Shown: positions 36,517 to 48,835 of the stretch, one piece after another | Layout: each line of letters starts with the position of its first letter | Position numbering within the stretch: the first letter of the stretch is position 1 | Assembly: GCA_023313575.1 (NCBI GenBank) | Contig: JAJTTP010000012.1 | Coordinates: 992,001 to 1,056,000 of the forward strand | From: Eutypella sp. D-1 | Lineage: Eukaryota; Ascomycota; Sordariomycetes; Xylariales; Diatrypaceae | Reading direction: 5' to 3' | Length of the DNA stretch: 64,000 nucleotides | Notes under the pieces: model-generated | The model's input: only the letters and a program-made list of their open reading frames with translations | Told to the model about the DNA's origin: nothing | Databases searched by the model: none | Made by a program: the position numbers and the translations under genes

Positions 36517-39453
36517 CGCGGGGTGTCTTGGCTCAGAATAAGACCGCACATTGTATAAACTAGATCTCACGACTTGCGAATAGACAAGGCAGCAAAAGGT
36601 CGCACCATCCAATAGAATGTGTCATCATCATGTACAGCGATGGATGGGTATGGCCCTTAATGTGACCCTACTTGCATATCCACCCTGTATAGTACGTCTA
36701 GGTTACATGTTCGTCGCTGCGTACCTAAGCATGTAGCTTTATTCGGATAAACGTTCACCGAGCTTACTCAACGCTGCCGGCGCGATATCGGTGAAGCAGA
36801 AGTGCTTATTTTCGCTACGTGAGAGGCGCGAGTTTGTGCGACATCGAAGCTAAGTCTAGCATCGGCATTGGTGCAGTGTGGCGGGTTCACGAAGCCACAG
36901 TCTTATCAGAAGCACGCAGCTACCACACCACAGATCCTTCACCGTTCGACAACCTTTCCAAAAAGTAATATGAGGGAGCCTCTCGCTGATACGCGTACTG
37001 GGCGTACTGCCGTGTGGGCGCGGGCGATCGAAACGAGCCGTGTGCACATCATGGATCGTCCTGAGGATTCGCCTGGGTACGAGAGCCCTGTGTCATAGAT
37101 CGTGTATGGAACGGCGATCTGCTTTTGGAACGCGGACGATAATCGCCTAGGGGTAGCTGAGCCGTGCCTAGGTGCCAAGTTCCTTGCTAGTCTCTAGCTT
37201 CACAATTCTAACAATGGATCCGACGAATGGACGCTTACGTGTGTTTACGGCCTAGTCGACGATGTATGACGGGGCCCACACCGGCTTAAGACATGTAATG
37301 GCAGTACCGTGAACACTCAGCTGCTAATCTCGTATGCATTAGCCTATAAACATGTGATTTGAGCTCTTGTTCGAGTTCCAGACGCAGATACCAGGTGATA
37401 CCCTATGCACAGATAATGTCTCATTCCGGCTCCGACGTGACCTGTAACTGAGTACCAGGCTCGCCTAGGATTCAAGTCAGCTTTTGACGCCATCTAGTTA
37501 TGCATATTCCTGGGTATGCGGGCATTCTAGTGAGATACGAGATACGAGATGCGTTTTGATATAGGTTAACAAGCGAAACCACTAGTGGTAACAACCCGCC
37601 TAGTGTCCACGTGCAATATGGGTAGTATTGACCCTCTATCGCCTCATAAGGCTTACCACCCACAGATGATAAGGGACCGTTACTGCCAATAGGAGTCTAT
37701 CTCTTCCTATATGGCTATCCACATGGTTCTGATGCGAAGGGCCCTCAATTTATTCTTGCCACATGCTGCCGGGACGGATATCCGACCATGAGGCCATGAT
37801 ATCAGCACGTAAATAATCATCAAGTTCTTTCCTGCATTATAGACCAGGAAGTGCAATTCATAGAGACGTCGGACTCTTTAAGATTCTCGCGACCTACTAT
37901 CACCGATCAATTCGAATATCCGACGCATCGCCGCCCCTTCACATCTAATCTTGACGTTAAACTGAATCTTCGCTTTTATCCTTGTCTCTTAGCACTCGGG
38001 GATATCAATCCTACTTAACGCCATTTATTACAGGGGTTTCTTGCCCCAGTAAGAGGCGCCGCCCCATGATCGACGACCGTTGGAATTTCCGCTGTGACTG
38101 CCGAGGAGACGATGACGGGCGCAATCACTCGGGTAGGGCCTTTTTTTTCCAGGGTCTTCCAGCGGCTTTCGATTACATTCGTTTGAAGTGGCTTTTCAGC
38201 CATGCTAGGCGTAAGAGAGGGGCACTAGCACATCTGGTCGGCATACATACTCTGCTTAGGGCAGGTACGTAATCCATTATCGGAGTTTGCTGCGTCTCGT
38301 AATTTGTAATCATACATGTGCGAGATAGTAATCTCGACAGGGAATTGATGTCGCTAAGGGAAAATTGCTGCCTGGGGGCCAGACCCCAGGCATGAAGACA
38401 TCTGCGCTTATACGTTCGGGAAGGGGACCCTGACGACCTTGAGTAAACGACTTGACTCACTGATTAGACTAACCATCACTAGTCGCTGTATATTCCCCGA
38501 ATCAGATACGAGAGACGGGGAACGGGATTCAAAATGTTTACGAAATGTGCTGCGGCCCTTCTGCACTGCGCATGTATGAAACTGACGACGATCTATTTCC
38601 TTTTGAATACCCTCCATTCTACGTTTCGCCTTCCGTGGGAGTCCTAGGCCACGTGGAAGCGTTACAGGAGGATCACTACCTAGGCTAGGCTGCTTAGTGT
38701 ACAGCGTGTTGGGTGGGCGGCCTGGGTGGGCAACGGGCTGCCTATTAGTTGTCTCGAGAATCTGGATTTAAGGAGGCTCGGCCTTTGCGGTTTCGATATC
38801 GCGGCGATGGCGAATCGTTGCCATTGTGAGTCCATCCCCGACGATCAGTAGAATACAAGCCTTTCTTTAGAATAGAGCTTATCGGCAACGGCCCCGAAAC
38901 CCCCTGTTAGCGTTCACTTAAGGTTAACTTAGGCCCCGGCGGGCTGTCCCACCGGACCCGCCTGGCAAGGCCCGCGACCGGGGGCCCGCAATGCCCGAAA
39001 CCCTACGGGGATTAGTGCATCCAGCAGAGAACCATCCCGGCAACAAAGAAAACCAAAGTTAAGTCGCCGTCGTTGATCTGTGCGTGCTCCTTTTACGTAC
39101 ATATGAATTAGACAGATAGATTTTGTACTATGTAGTAAGCTAGAATGTACATAGTGATAACTGGGCATGTTGAGAAGGTTCTTGGCCCTTGCTTAGTCGG
39201 GATGATGCTTATTCTCGGGGACTGCTAATACCATCCCGACTTCGCTGTGTCTACTGATTTTTTATTCATGCGCAGATTAACGAAAGGCAGAAGAATCTCA
39301 CATTTAGCATTTTTTACGCTCGTCTGGTTGAAAATAGGTTAAGCTTATTTGGAAGCTAGATTATCCCCCCCTGGATCAAGAACCTTGACATGCAATAGCA
39401 CGCGCCCTAATCATGACAGCGTGGGCACCAGATTTACCATCGCGCTAGCTAGC
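36517..39453. other. Intergenic, 2.9 kb
   Basis: No gene is supported. Open readings on both strands are short, overlapping and without domains. A GC-rich island lies near 38930-39000 in otherwise moderate-GC sequence. I saw no terminal repeats or transposase motifs. Confidence 0.5.
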
Positions 39454-40507
39454 TTAGTCCATTCCCGACCCGGACACCACGACTGATACACGGGCCTCAA
39501 CGCCGATCTGGCCGTTCTCCGGGGGCACGAACCGTTGACTGCCGACAAAAACCATGTTCTCGAGGGGCTTGTACTTCTCGTGGCCAGCCTCGATGCTGAA
39601 CGTCTCGACTAGATTCCCACGGGACGCGCATTCGTTAGTATGTTGCCCAACTGTGGATCAGGGCAAGTGTGTTGACTAGGGCCGGGGTAGGCACCCGAGC
39701 GAAACTGGTGGCGGGAGGGCTCCGGAGCGTCGGACTTTCATAGCATGTATGCGAGTGTGGACTTACTTCCGAAGCCGAAAGGCGATGGCTTGGCGTCCGG
39801 GGCACCGAACGCAAGGGCCATAGTTGTCTCGTTCATCTCGACGGCTCCACCTGTGTTTATTACGATGGAGTGGCCATCCTCGTCGGTTGCGACGGCCTTG
39901 ATGCCCATGCGGCCGTGCTTTTTGTCCGCGTCGATCTGGAACCAGTCATGGCCGCTGCTCATCGTGAATTTGAACTTAGGCTCGAAGTCGCCCACAGACT
40001 CAAGGGTTCCGCCGACGAGAGGCTGCGCACGTTAGAATATGTAAATTTTCATGCTATAAGCAAGCATATCTTATCATGCACTTCGACTGCTAGTGGGTAT
40101 CCGGGTCATCCCGACCCTCTCAGATCCTCTCGCATTGGTCCCACATGATTATCAGATACTAGGATTGTACTTACCACAACCGCAAGCGCAGACCCGGTGT
40201 GGATATCGCCGACCAGGTGTGTCTGGCTAAAGCCGGTCTAGACAGATTCGTGCAGTTGTCAGTTTCAATAGTGAAGAGCAGCTAATCCGCACATCATAAA
40301 CTAGGATAAGTGAAGGTTTCCCACCTTGAACGTCATCGCAGGCTTGACGGTCGGGTAACTCGCAGGAGCCGCGATAGTCTTGCTGCTACCCATGGTGTCT
40401 GCTGCTGCTGAAATCGCGACTGAGTGTGATAGAGGGGAGGCAAAGTATTTGCGTAGCTGTTGTAGAGCAAATACTAGGATTCCGAAAAATACAAGGTTCT
40501 GAATCAT
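39454..40507 (-). CDS. DUF3237 (UPF0311)-like protein with an N-terminal membrane anchor, four exons
   Basis: Exons are 40507-40325, 40237-40175, 40022-39767 and 39650-39454, for 232 residues. The last exon (ending VVVSGSGMD, stop at 39454) is easy to miss because the third exon reads on to a nearby stop. Residues 1-22 (MIQNLVFFGILVFALQQL) look like a signal anchor; an alternative in-frame start MGSSKTIAAP at about residue 39 would remove it. The body resembles the small beta-barrel DUF3237 fold: GGTLESVGDFEPKF, HDWFQIDADKKHGRMGIKA, ending GQIGVEARVSVVVSG. No catalytic function is established for this family. Being in the cluster it may be an accessory enzyme or binding protein, and it is my candidate counterpart of the uncharacterised DEP1 (weak inference). 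Confidence 0.78.
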
Positions 40508-42944
40508 GGACGGATAAGCAGAAGATGAATTGTTGTTTTCTAGCTCTTTCGCTGCCTGCTAGTCTATTCTATCTGTCTTGATGCTCCTGTTGTCTTGGGC
40601 CCTTTTCATCACCACCGATCAATACAAGCGCCCCTTTTTCATCACAGGTTTTGAATGCGTATGTAAGCAAGGAATTGTTCGCCTAAAGGGTGGCGGATGA
40701 TCAGGGCCGTGGAATCCCGACCTAAGTGCGTTTCCGCCCCGCCTATTCCTTAAGCCGTTCGGTGGTGAGCGGCCCGCGACCACACGACTGGTGCATCCCG
40801 CGCCGCAAGTAGACATGACTTTCCAGGGGATAACATAAGCCTTGGGAGTAGGGGCCGACTGCCCCACGATCACTAATTACTGATCAGCGTGGGATGAAAC
40901 GACTCCGTTCCACCAAAGTTAATGTTCTCTTTCCTCCTTTATCTATGTGGGTTGAAGTAATGACTGTGTGCCAGATAGTTGATAGCTAACTGTAGAACAT
41001 TAACGCCAATCCAGTTCTACGTTCAAGATGACATGCATACATTGGGACTGATTGAGAATGATTGATACGGGACCCGCTTGATATCCTCGAGGACCCAAGC
41101 TACTCAGTATACATATGGATGTATGTACGGGACTTTCAGAATGTGCATGACTAACAACCCAAAAGAATTGTTAAAAGTCGGCTGCAGCTGGGGCAGTGAG
41201 CACCGACACCCCTATCTCTGTACTTGCGGGCCAATTGAGAAGCATCATGTCTCCACAAGGTACAGCCTGATGGCCTTTTACTATTCTTCGAGTCCATGAA
41301 GTTGACGACTTGAATTCTTTTTTATCTCTCGATGTTCTTTTCCCCTGTTTGCATGCACGCTACTTATGGGTGTCCATGGACATGGTACGCCTTAATACCA
41401 CACACACCTACCATTCAGTACTACGTTACCGCCGCTAGCCTACCAATAGGATGCATGTCCATCTTCCTATCCCGTCGTAGTCGTCTCTTCCCCCTGGGTC
41501 CCTACGTGACATCAACGCAACGCAGCCACGATACTCAGTGCACACAGTAGACCGTTGGATATTGCATAGGGAGGCGAAAAGCATTCCAATGGCTATGCTG
41601 TGAGAAGCCACAAGAACCATTCCGTCCAAGCTGTGCTGCTACCCACTGCGTGTCCGTAGCACGTCACTGGCTACTCTTGCATTAGATTCTAACCCAAAGA
41701 AAAGATCAAGAGGCAGGAGATGGCATGCCGGGTTATTTCTTACTAAGCCCTAAATTTCGCGTGTAAACACCTAGACATCTAGATTCGATAAGGGACTGTA
41801 CAATGTAGCCAAGTTGACAAGTCGCTAAGTCATAGCATCCTTCCAAGGTTTAGCTGCCCGTCTTACATGACTAGTCATCAAAGATTAAGTCATATAGTCA
41901 CTAACTGCTACGCATTACAGAGATCCCTAGTGGTACTTGCATGCGGCGTCTTGACGAGACATAATTGGTCTACTATCGGGCGGGGGGCCGCGGGGCAGCA
42001 AGCCATTAGCTCCCTTCAGTTTGTTCAAATGTGAAAAGCCAAGAGCCAAGATACGCTCACTCATACAGATGAGTCTAGAACCCTAGATACACCTGAGCGA
42101 GCAGAACTCATGTCTTTACACAACATCTGCCTGAGTATTACAGCGGTGCTGTTTGATGACGAGCATGGTACTAACGATGTTGCGCCGTCTTAGATACAGC
42201 TGCTCAGATCATGATTGTCAGCGTATGCTCGACATGATATTCACCGCTTCTGCGAACAACGATAGATACTACAAGCCTCGTTCCTATCCATCAAAAATAA
42301 GCGACCAATCGCCTGCGGGGGTGTCCAGTCAAAATAGGCTCACTCCGAACGCGATGAATTGTAAACGCCCTGGCCCCCCACAGAACGAACGAAGGAACCC
42401 CGGATAACCCATTTCGACATGAGAACTTGGCCAAGGCTGACGTGAATGAGCCAACCACGGTGGAGAAGCTAGTAAACACGGGAGATCTGACTTAACCGCC
42501 ACCGGGGGTAAGCCAAGTGCTGATGCACTTATTCCCGCTTCTTTCCCTTCCATCAACGACCAACCATCATGACGTAGATCTCAAGTCAATTCCCAAATAA
42601 CCATGCGTAGACAGTTATTAGATACCCTACCCACGAAAGATTACACATATGTATTTATAACCTAGGTGCCTAGCGGCCCCTGGTCCATTATTCTACCGTA
42701 AATATGAATGCGCCCTGAACCCGATGCAAACTGCAATCATCCCTTTATGCTTCGATTTTGTCCGGCCGGTCGCATGCCGGTCTCGCATAATTTCCCGAAT
42801 GTAAAACTTTATGTACTCCTTGCAATGCAATCATATCCCTGTGTACCTGGTAGCGTCAATTGCGAGGCACTGAAGTGAGATGACAATGACACATTGTGAT
42901 CGCCCTCCAAGGCACAGCCCCATAACTAATCCTCAATCCAATTT
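40508..42944. other. Intergenic, 2.4 kb
   Basis: Between the starts of the DUF3237-like gene and the 3' end of the MFS gene. A GC-richer promoter-like patch is at 40680-40830 and contains CGGCCCG near 40770. No coding signal or mobile element was seen. Confidence 0.5.
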
Positions 42945-44927
42945 CTAGCCAGCGTGGACGGCGGCCTTGGTGCCCTTCTGAAAGATCTTCTTCTTCTATA
43001 AAGGTGTCAGTGACTACACAAATCGACAACAACGACATTAGATTAACTTACACTGAGGAACACAGATAGGATGAGACCTAGGGCAGCGAACACGAAGGTT
43101 GGGATGAATGCGTATCGCAAGGCCTGTACGAGTATCTCGATCGCCTGAGGCTGCAGCTCCTCGGGGACATCCTGGAGAGCATGGCCCGAGGTACCTATCA
43201 ACAGATAGCATTAGCAGTCTGGCATTTAGACGAATTGGCTTGGAAGATCCCTTACCACTTGTTATAGCGTTTAGTTGCGCCTCTGAGTAGTCAGGCAGGA
43301 GCACACGCAGCGCCTCCAACGCCTTGTTAATAAACAGGGCGCCGCAGACGGAAAGACCTAGTGTAATTCCACTGTACTGTGAAATCATCATGAAGCTGTG
43401 AAATGAAGGTCAGTACATCCCCTGATAAGCAGAGGAAGCTGAAACACTTACGGAACAGCGAAGTTTCCATCCTTGGCTGGGATGAAGTAGTGAATTGCCG
43501 TGTAGCCGATCTACGACATGGTTAACAAAAGGCCGCACTGGAGATAGTAAGAAGTAGACTTACTTGGTTACAGCTTCCAATACCCATCCCGATTAGTACC
43601 TCATATCCGTAAATCTTCGCCGCCGAGGTGTCGACACCGATCATATCTAAAAAACGTCAGGGGAGTCCCCGGGATTTGAATGTCCAAGGGCGCATAACTT
43701 ACACATAAGGGTGTTTCCAGCAAGGGCCAGTGACAAGCCGAATATATAAAACGGATAGTAATATCCGATCCGGACCATCAGGAAACCGTTGACGATCATG
43801 GCGAAAGAAGAGACGATGATGAGGGGGAGCAGGCGCACAGCAGCATCAAGGGCACCGTCGCCTCGAGTGAATTGAAAGTACACGGGGATGTAGTAAACTG
43901 GGACGAAAAAGGCGACGTTGGTGCAGATACAAAGGCAGAACAGAAGGTTTGCCTCTCGTATGCGCAGAAGATGGACAGGGAAGAGGCGTTCGACGGGAGA
44001 AGTGAACCACGAGAAGCCCTGTTGCACGCCGAAGGCAATGAACACTACTATACCGACGACCAAGAGGGCAATGGTGCTGCCACTGTTCCAGGCGTAGAGG
44101 ACGCCGCCAAAGTTGATGGCCAGAACAAGACACATGACAAATCCAGTGAAGAGGACGGTGCCAACGAGGTCGAAGTCCTTGCCACGCTGTCTGAAAGACA
44201 CCGACTTGCCCTGGAGGGGGTCGTATGAGGGGATCATGAACAGGTAGATTGGCATGAAGACACCACCGATGATGAGGTTTATCCAAAAAGCCCACCGCCA
44301 GTCGACCCGCTCGAAACCGCCACCCACGACCGGTCCGAGGCAGGTTCCCAGTCCCCACACGGCGCCGACTGCACTGATGTAGGCCGGACGCTCGTGTGGC
44401 TTGGCGAAGACCGACATGAGGAAGAGAATACCGCAGTAGACACCACTTCCTGATACGCCGAGAAGCACACGACCGACAATCATGGCGTTCATGTTCGGGG
44501 CACCTCCGCACACCGCGGAGGCGGCTAGAAAGATGATGACACTAATGATGTACACCCATTTGCCGTCGTATTTCGCGTATAGCTTCCCGACGGGAAGCAA
44601 GGCGACGGCGGCGCCGGCCATGAATCCGACCGAGAGCCAGGGCAGCAACTCGACAGAGCCGAATTCATTGGCGATGGCGGGCACCAGGTCTGCTGTGATG
44701 GTTCCGTCGAGGGCATAGATGAACATACTCGACATGATGGAACACACCACTAAGAACCACTATATCCATTGTGTTAGCATGGCCAGCGTGCCTCTTACAG
44801 GCTGTGTCGGTGCCGACCGGGGTTCGGAACTTACCCGGTAGCCATGGATCTGGCGTGGCTCATCCACAGCTTCGTCCGCGGCAGTCCCCTCCACCTTCTC
44901 CTCGTCTGACGGGGTGTGCGAAGACAT
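42945..44927 (-). CDS. MFS exporter (DHA2/14-TM drug:H+ antiporter type), seven exons
   Basis: A plasma-membrane efflux pump, probably for the cluster product. Exons are 44927-44835, 44759-43703, 43646-43564, 43510-43452, 43395-43256, 43194-43052 and 42995-42945, for 541 residues in phase throughout. The short acidic N-terminus MSSHTPSDEEKVEG is followed by about 14 hydrophobic segments. Motif C-like VLLGVSGSGVYCGI and the gly-rich GLGTCLGPVVGGGF typical of drug:H+ antiporters are present. The five small 3' exons encode the last membrane segments (KIYGYEVLIGMGIGSCNQ, then GYTAIHYF). A depudecin-type locus carries one such exporter (DEP3), reported as important for producing or tolerating the metabolite. 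It is divergent from FAD monooxygenase 2. Confidence 0.9.
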
Positions 44928-46303
44928 GGCTAGCTTCTATCGCCAGATTCTACGGGCTAGTAATGCCGTAACAGTAGAGGGAAGCCCGAAAAAACAACTA
45001 GTTATGTACTTGTGTAAAACGGGGAATCGTAGACAATGCAGCCACCGGAACAGCTTCCTAGTAATGATATCCTTATTGTATATAGACCCTAGCTCTGAAC
45101 TGCATTATTAGGTTTGCATACAGTCGTCGTCGTCTGAAATAAGTAGGTTAGTTGGTATATAAAATTCGCCCTTTGTGTTTATGGTAGTGTTTGATTGGTT
45201 CGTCAAATTTCGAAGCACAGTCGGATTTAAGCGATTACAAATCTCACCCATTTCTTAACCCCTCGGGGAAGAGTGAGAAGGGGGAGAAGGCACGAACTGA
45301 AATAAGGCTGTATTGTCTTACCGCCATGGCGCCTACATTCCTACCCCGTTGGATCACTTTGTGCTACCTCGCTGTCTTCTAGCCTGTTCGCAATTGGTCG
45401 GACCGGACTACTGATTATTACCTTCTGCACGTAGGGTTACATTTGCCAAGTGTAGCCAAGTCTAAGCTACCGGCCCGCCGCCTTAGGGCCTATAAGATAG
45501 CAAGCTGACAAGCAGACAAGGGACACCTGCACATGTCCGATATGCAGGAGGATCAAGCTTATAAGCTGGCTCCATAAAAGACGGGAAGAATCTCCGCCAT
45601 ATTACCCACCTGTAGTCATCCCTGCCCCTTTTAGATAGAGAGACGCCCCTTTCCATGACTCACGCCCCTAAGCATCACTAGTACTCAGCCCTTTATCCCG
45701 GACCGAAATTGACCGGTACTTCGTGTCCGCCAAGGAGAGCACATTCTTTTTCATCCCTTCTCTTTTTTTTCGGTCATAAGTGTCTTAGTAAGATGACTGC
45801 GCCGAATCAATCTCGCTCTTAACGTTCCCTTGGCGCACATCGCGTAATCGGAGGGTTAGTAAAGGTGAAAGGGCAGGGTGCTGTAGGAGTTTAGAACACA
45901 GACCTGCAGCTGAGTAGTTTTCTCAATGACATGAGTTTCGCATGTAGTACTTCCGCCCTTGGCCGTGGCGGAACCTCACCCTACAACATAAAATAATGCT
46001 CCTCGTTCATAAGGGTATGCCTGGCTTATAATCACGACAGCCAGTAAGCCGGGCCGAAGGCCACCGACGAAGCGCGGCGGACTCGTCCAAAATGCGCCCG
46101 CGTAATGCGGAGCGTCTATACACGAATTAGATAGTCGTACGATGCGGAACTATGTCGTTTCTACTTTGATGCCTCTTAATAAGGGCACGTTCGTCTATTG
46201 CAGGGCCCTTGGTATTACGTATTAGGCCAATTTGACAAGAGGGCACCCGCTTTTCGCAAGAAATCACATGCAGGCGAGACGAGTCAACATTCCCAACATC
46301 AAG
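44928..46303. other. Intergenic, 1.4 kb, divergent promoter of MFS and FAD monooxygenase 2
   Basis: Contains two CGGACCG heptamers (45399 and 45699) and CGG-S-CCG words near 45471 and 46050. No coding signal. Confidence 0.55.
45399..45705. promoter_or_regulatory. Two CGGACCG heptamers between MFS and FAD monooxygenase 2
   Basis: CGGACCG (complement of CGGTCCG) lies at 45399-45405 and 45699-45705, about 470 and 770 bp upstream of the MFS start and 900 and 600 bp upstream of the monooxygenase start. Candidate regulator site by inference. Confidence 0.4.
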
Positions 46304-47988
46304 ATGACAACTTCAAAGTCCCAGCCTCCCTTTCGCGTGATCGTCGTCGGCGCCGGCATATCTGGGCTGTTCGCGTCACATTGCTTGCAAAAGGCGGGTA
46401 TTGACCATGTCGTACTCGAAAAGTATGACGATGTCCATCCGCCTGAGGGCGCCAGCATCAGTATATACCCGCAGGTGAATCGCATACTGCAACAGATAGG
46501 CTGCTATGACCAGATTCGGAAGATCAGTCTGCCGCATAGTCTCGCCCACACCCGCCGCCCGGACGGCACACTCATGTCTAGTAATATCCTGTTCCAGCTG
46601 TTCAAACAAAAGTAAGTCCGCCTTGTATGATATTGCGATGCTAATGCTAACGCATTAAAAGCCACGGACATGATGTACTTCCCCTTGAGAGGCGGGAGTT
46701 CCTTCGAATCTTGTATGATGGGCTGCCAGACAAGAACTTCGTCAAAGCAGGATCCAAGATACAAGATATCGTCGAATCCAGCAGTGGGGTCGAGGTGAAG
46801 CTCAGCGACGGCACCACCGAGAAGGGAGATATGGTGCTTGGTTGCGATGGAACGCATAGCTTCGTACGTGGCGTTATGTGGGACCACGCTAACAAAGCGA
46901 TTCCGGGTTTCATCAGTGAAAAGGAGAAGAACAGTAAGTTATATATCCGGCCCTGGTATATAGAATTGCCCTGGAAACAAATTGGCTAACAAATTGTTTT
47001 CAAAATAGCATTCAAGCAGCAGTGGAAGTGCTTGATCGGGATCGCACCCGAGGCGACTAAGGAGCTATGCGATAGCGATATGACAGTGGTGCACGATGAC
47101 CGGTTCTCGTTCCTATTGTTAGCGCAGCCGAGCTGCACGTTCTTCTTCGTGCTGTTCTATCTCGATCGCCCCATCAAGGGGCGCACACGCTACACCAACG
47201 AGCAAGCTGAGGCCCTCGCTGCCACTCTCGCCGACCACCCCATCACCCCAAACCTCAAGTTTGGCGACATATGGGAGAACAAGGTCCGTGGGGCCCTCGT
47301 GTCCCTCGAAGAAGGAGTGCTCGAGCACTGGCACCACGGCAGGCTCGTTCTGGCAGGCGATGCAGTTCACAAGGTAAAGATCACCCGGCATTTCCTACTA
47401 AGGAAACTGATTCCTTAGTGATTTTCGCTATGCATGTTTTGCTAATGGGTACCCCAGATGACACCGAACATTGCTCTGGGAGGTAACACGGCAATGGAAG
47501 ACGTAGCAGCGCTAACTAACCATCTGCACCGAATGTTGTCTGAGCAGGGTGGTTCGCGACCCAGTGCCGCGACGCTGGAGGATACTTTCGCGGCGTACCA
47601 ACGCGAGCGCATGGACCGTGCTAAGCAGATTGTCCAATTGTCGGGGATCTTCACACGGGCGCAGGCTCGGATCAACCCCATTTTCAAATTCGCTTCGTAC
47701 CTCATAGCCTATCTACCGATTGGCCCTGCCGCTACTCACATCGGTGAGATAATTAGGGGAGGGCCCAAGCTTGAGTTCTTAGATGCCCCCGAGGAGTTTG
47801 GCCCCGGCTCCGGCAATCTCTCTTGGAGGGATGACGACCGGGAGAAGGCGAGGCTTAAAAGTAAATTGGAAAGCGATGGCGGGAAGACGACTTCAGATGG
47901 TGGTGTCAAGAATGTGTGGAAAAGGGTGGTGCAGGCAGGAGTAGCTGTTGGAACCTTCGTGTGCGCGGCTAGGTTCTTGTCGCGTTGA
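46304..47988 (+). CDS. FAD-dependent monooxygenase 2 (PaxM-type), four exons
   Basis: Paralogue of the enzyme at 19231-20992. Exons are 46304-46611, 46662-46933, 47009-47373 and 47458-47988, for 491 residues. The chosen ATG gives MTTSKSQPPFRVIVVGAG, aligned with its paralogue; an upstream in-frame ATG at 46268 would add 12 residues. Motifs: VIVVGAGISGLFASHCLQ (FAD), GDMVLGCDGTHSFVR, and LAGDAVHKMTPNIALGGN with the usual Met. A C-terminal hydrophobic stretch (VVQAGVAVGTFVCAARF) suggests a membrane tether. Middle regions of the two enzymes look about half identical by eye. Two such enzymes next to an HR-PKS suggest two separate epoxidations of one chain, as in depudecin (inference). Confidence 0.88.
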
Positions 47989-48835
47989 TGACTCAAGCAT
48001 TATGTATTTATAACTTGGTGTTAGCAAAGTCGACTACACATATGAATAGAAATTGGGTATAGCTTCTGTCGATATTTGGATTTTACTTAGGTCATCACAT
48101 TATAGACTATCTGCCGGCTGGGGTCATGGCTGTTTGCAATGCTATTCTGCTCAAGTTGATAGAATAAGTCGAAGTCGCGACTCCTGTGCTGCGGCGTTCA
48201 AACGGGATGGTGGGTGGCACGGCTCTGGATATATCTGGGCGACACATACCATGCTTCTCGTTCAAGACTTATCAGGTGTACGGCACCATTCAATTTGTCA
48301 AGATGCGCGAAAATAAATCATAAACTAGTTTGGAATGAAGTCAATATAGAGTAGTGGGACGAGTGGATAATCATCATGGCCTAAAATCATCAGGAAGCAG
48401 AATACGCAGTATGAGTAAAGCTGAGAAGCCTAGCAGCTTGGCACCTGAGATCGTGAGATTTAGTGGCTTTATGTATGGACTAAATCGTGCACGTTAGACC
48501 TAGCATTCTTTAGCTCGCATTAGCTTAATTAGAGAATTACTCGATGCGACCTTAACACAACTTCTAGTAAATTCAAGCATTCGGTGTTTCATTAGACTTG
48601 AAGTAGACATTCAAATATCGCTCTCTAAGGTACTAATAGAACAAGGTAAAATTTACAGTGGTGTGAGAAGAGGTAAGCCATCGGCATGCACAAAAAAGAG
48701 AACAAAAAGTGTTGCCACTTCCACCTCTGAAACTCGAAAAACGGAACAAATCAAAATCCTGCGGCGTAAAAACACATCGGTCAAAGTTGTCGAAGTCTTG
48801 GCTCTTCGAGCGAATGAGAATCGGGAAGGCGTTCC
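47989..48835. other. Intergenic, 847 bp, convergent 3' flanks
   Basis: Between FAD monooxygenase 2 and the GMC oxidoreductase. Short open readings only; nothing recognised. Confidence 0.55.

Noticed and set aside
38969..40922. Short words shared by the gaps on both sides of the DUF3237 gene (GGCCCGCGACC, GTGCATCC, CCAAAGTTAA, in the same order)
   Set aside because: The spacing differs (about 46 and 38 bp against 20 and 122 bp) and flanking sequence does not align; chance similarity is the simpler reading.
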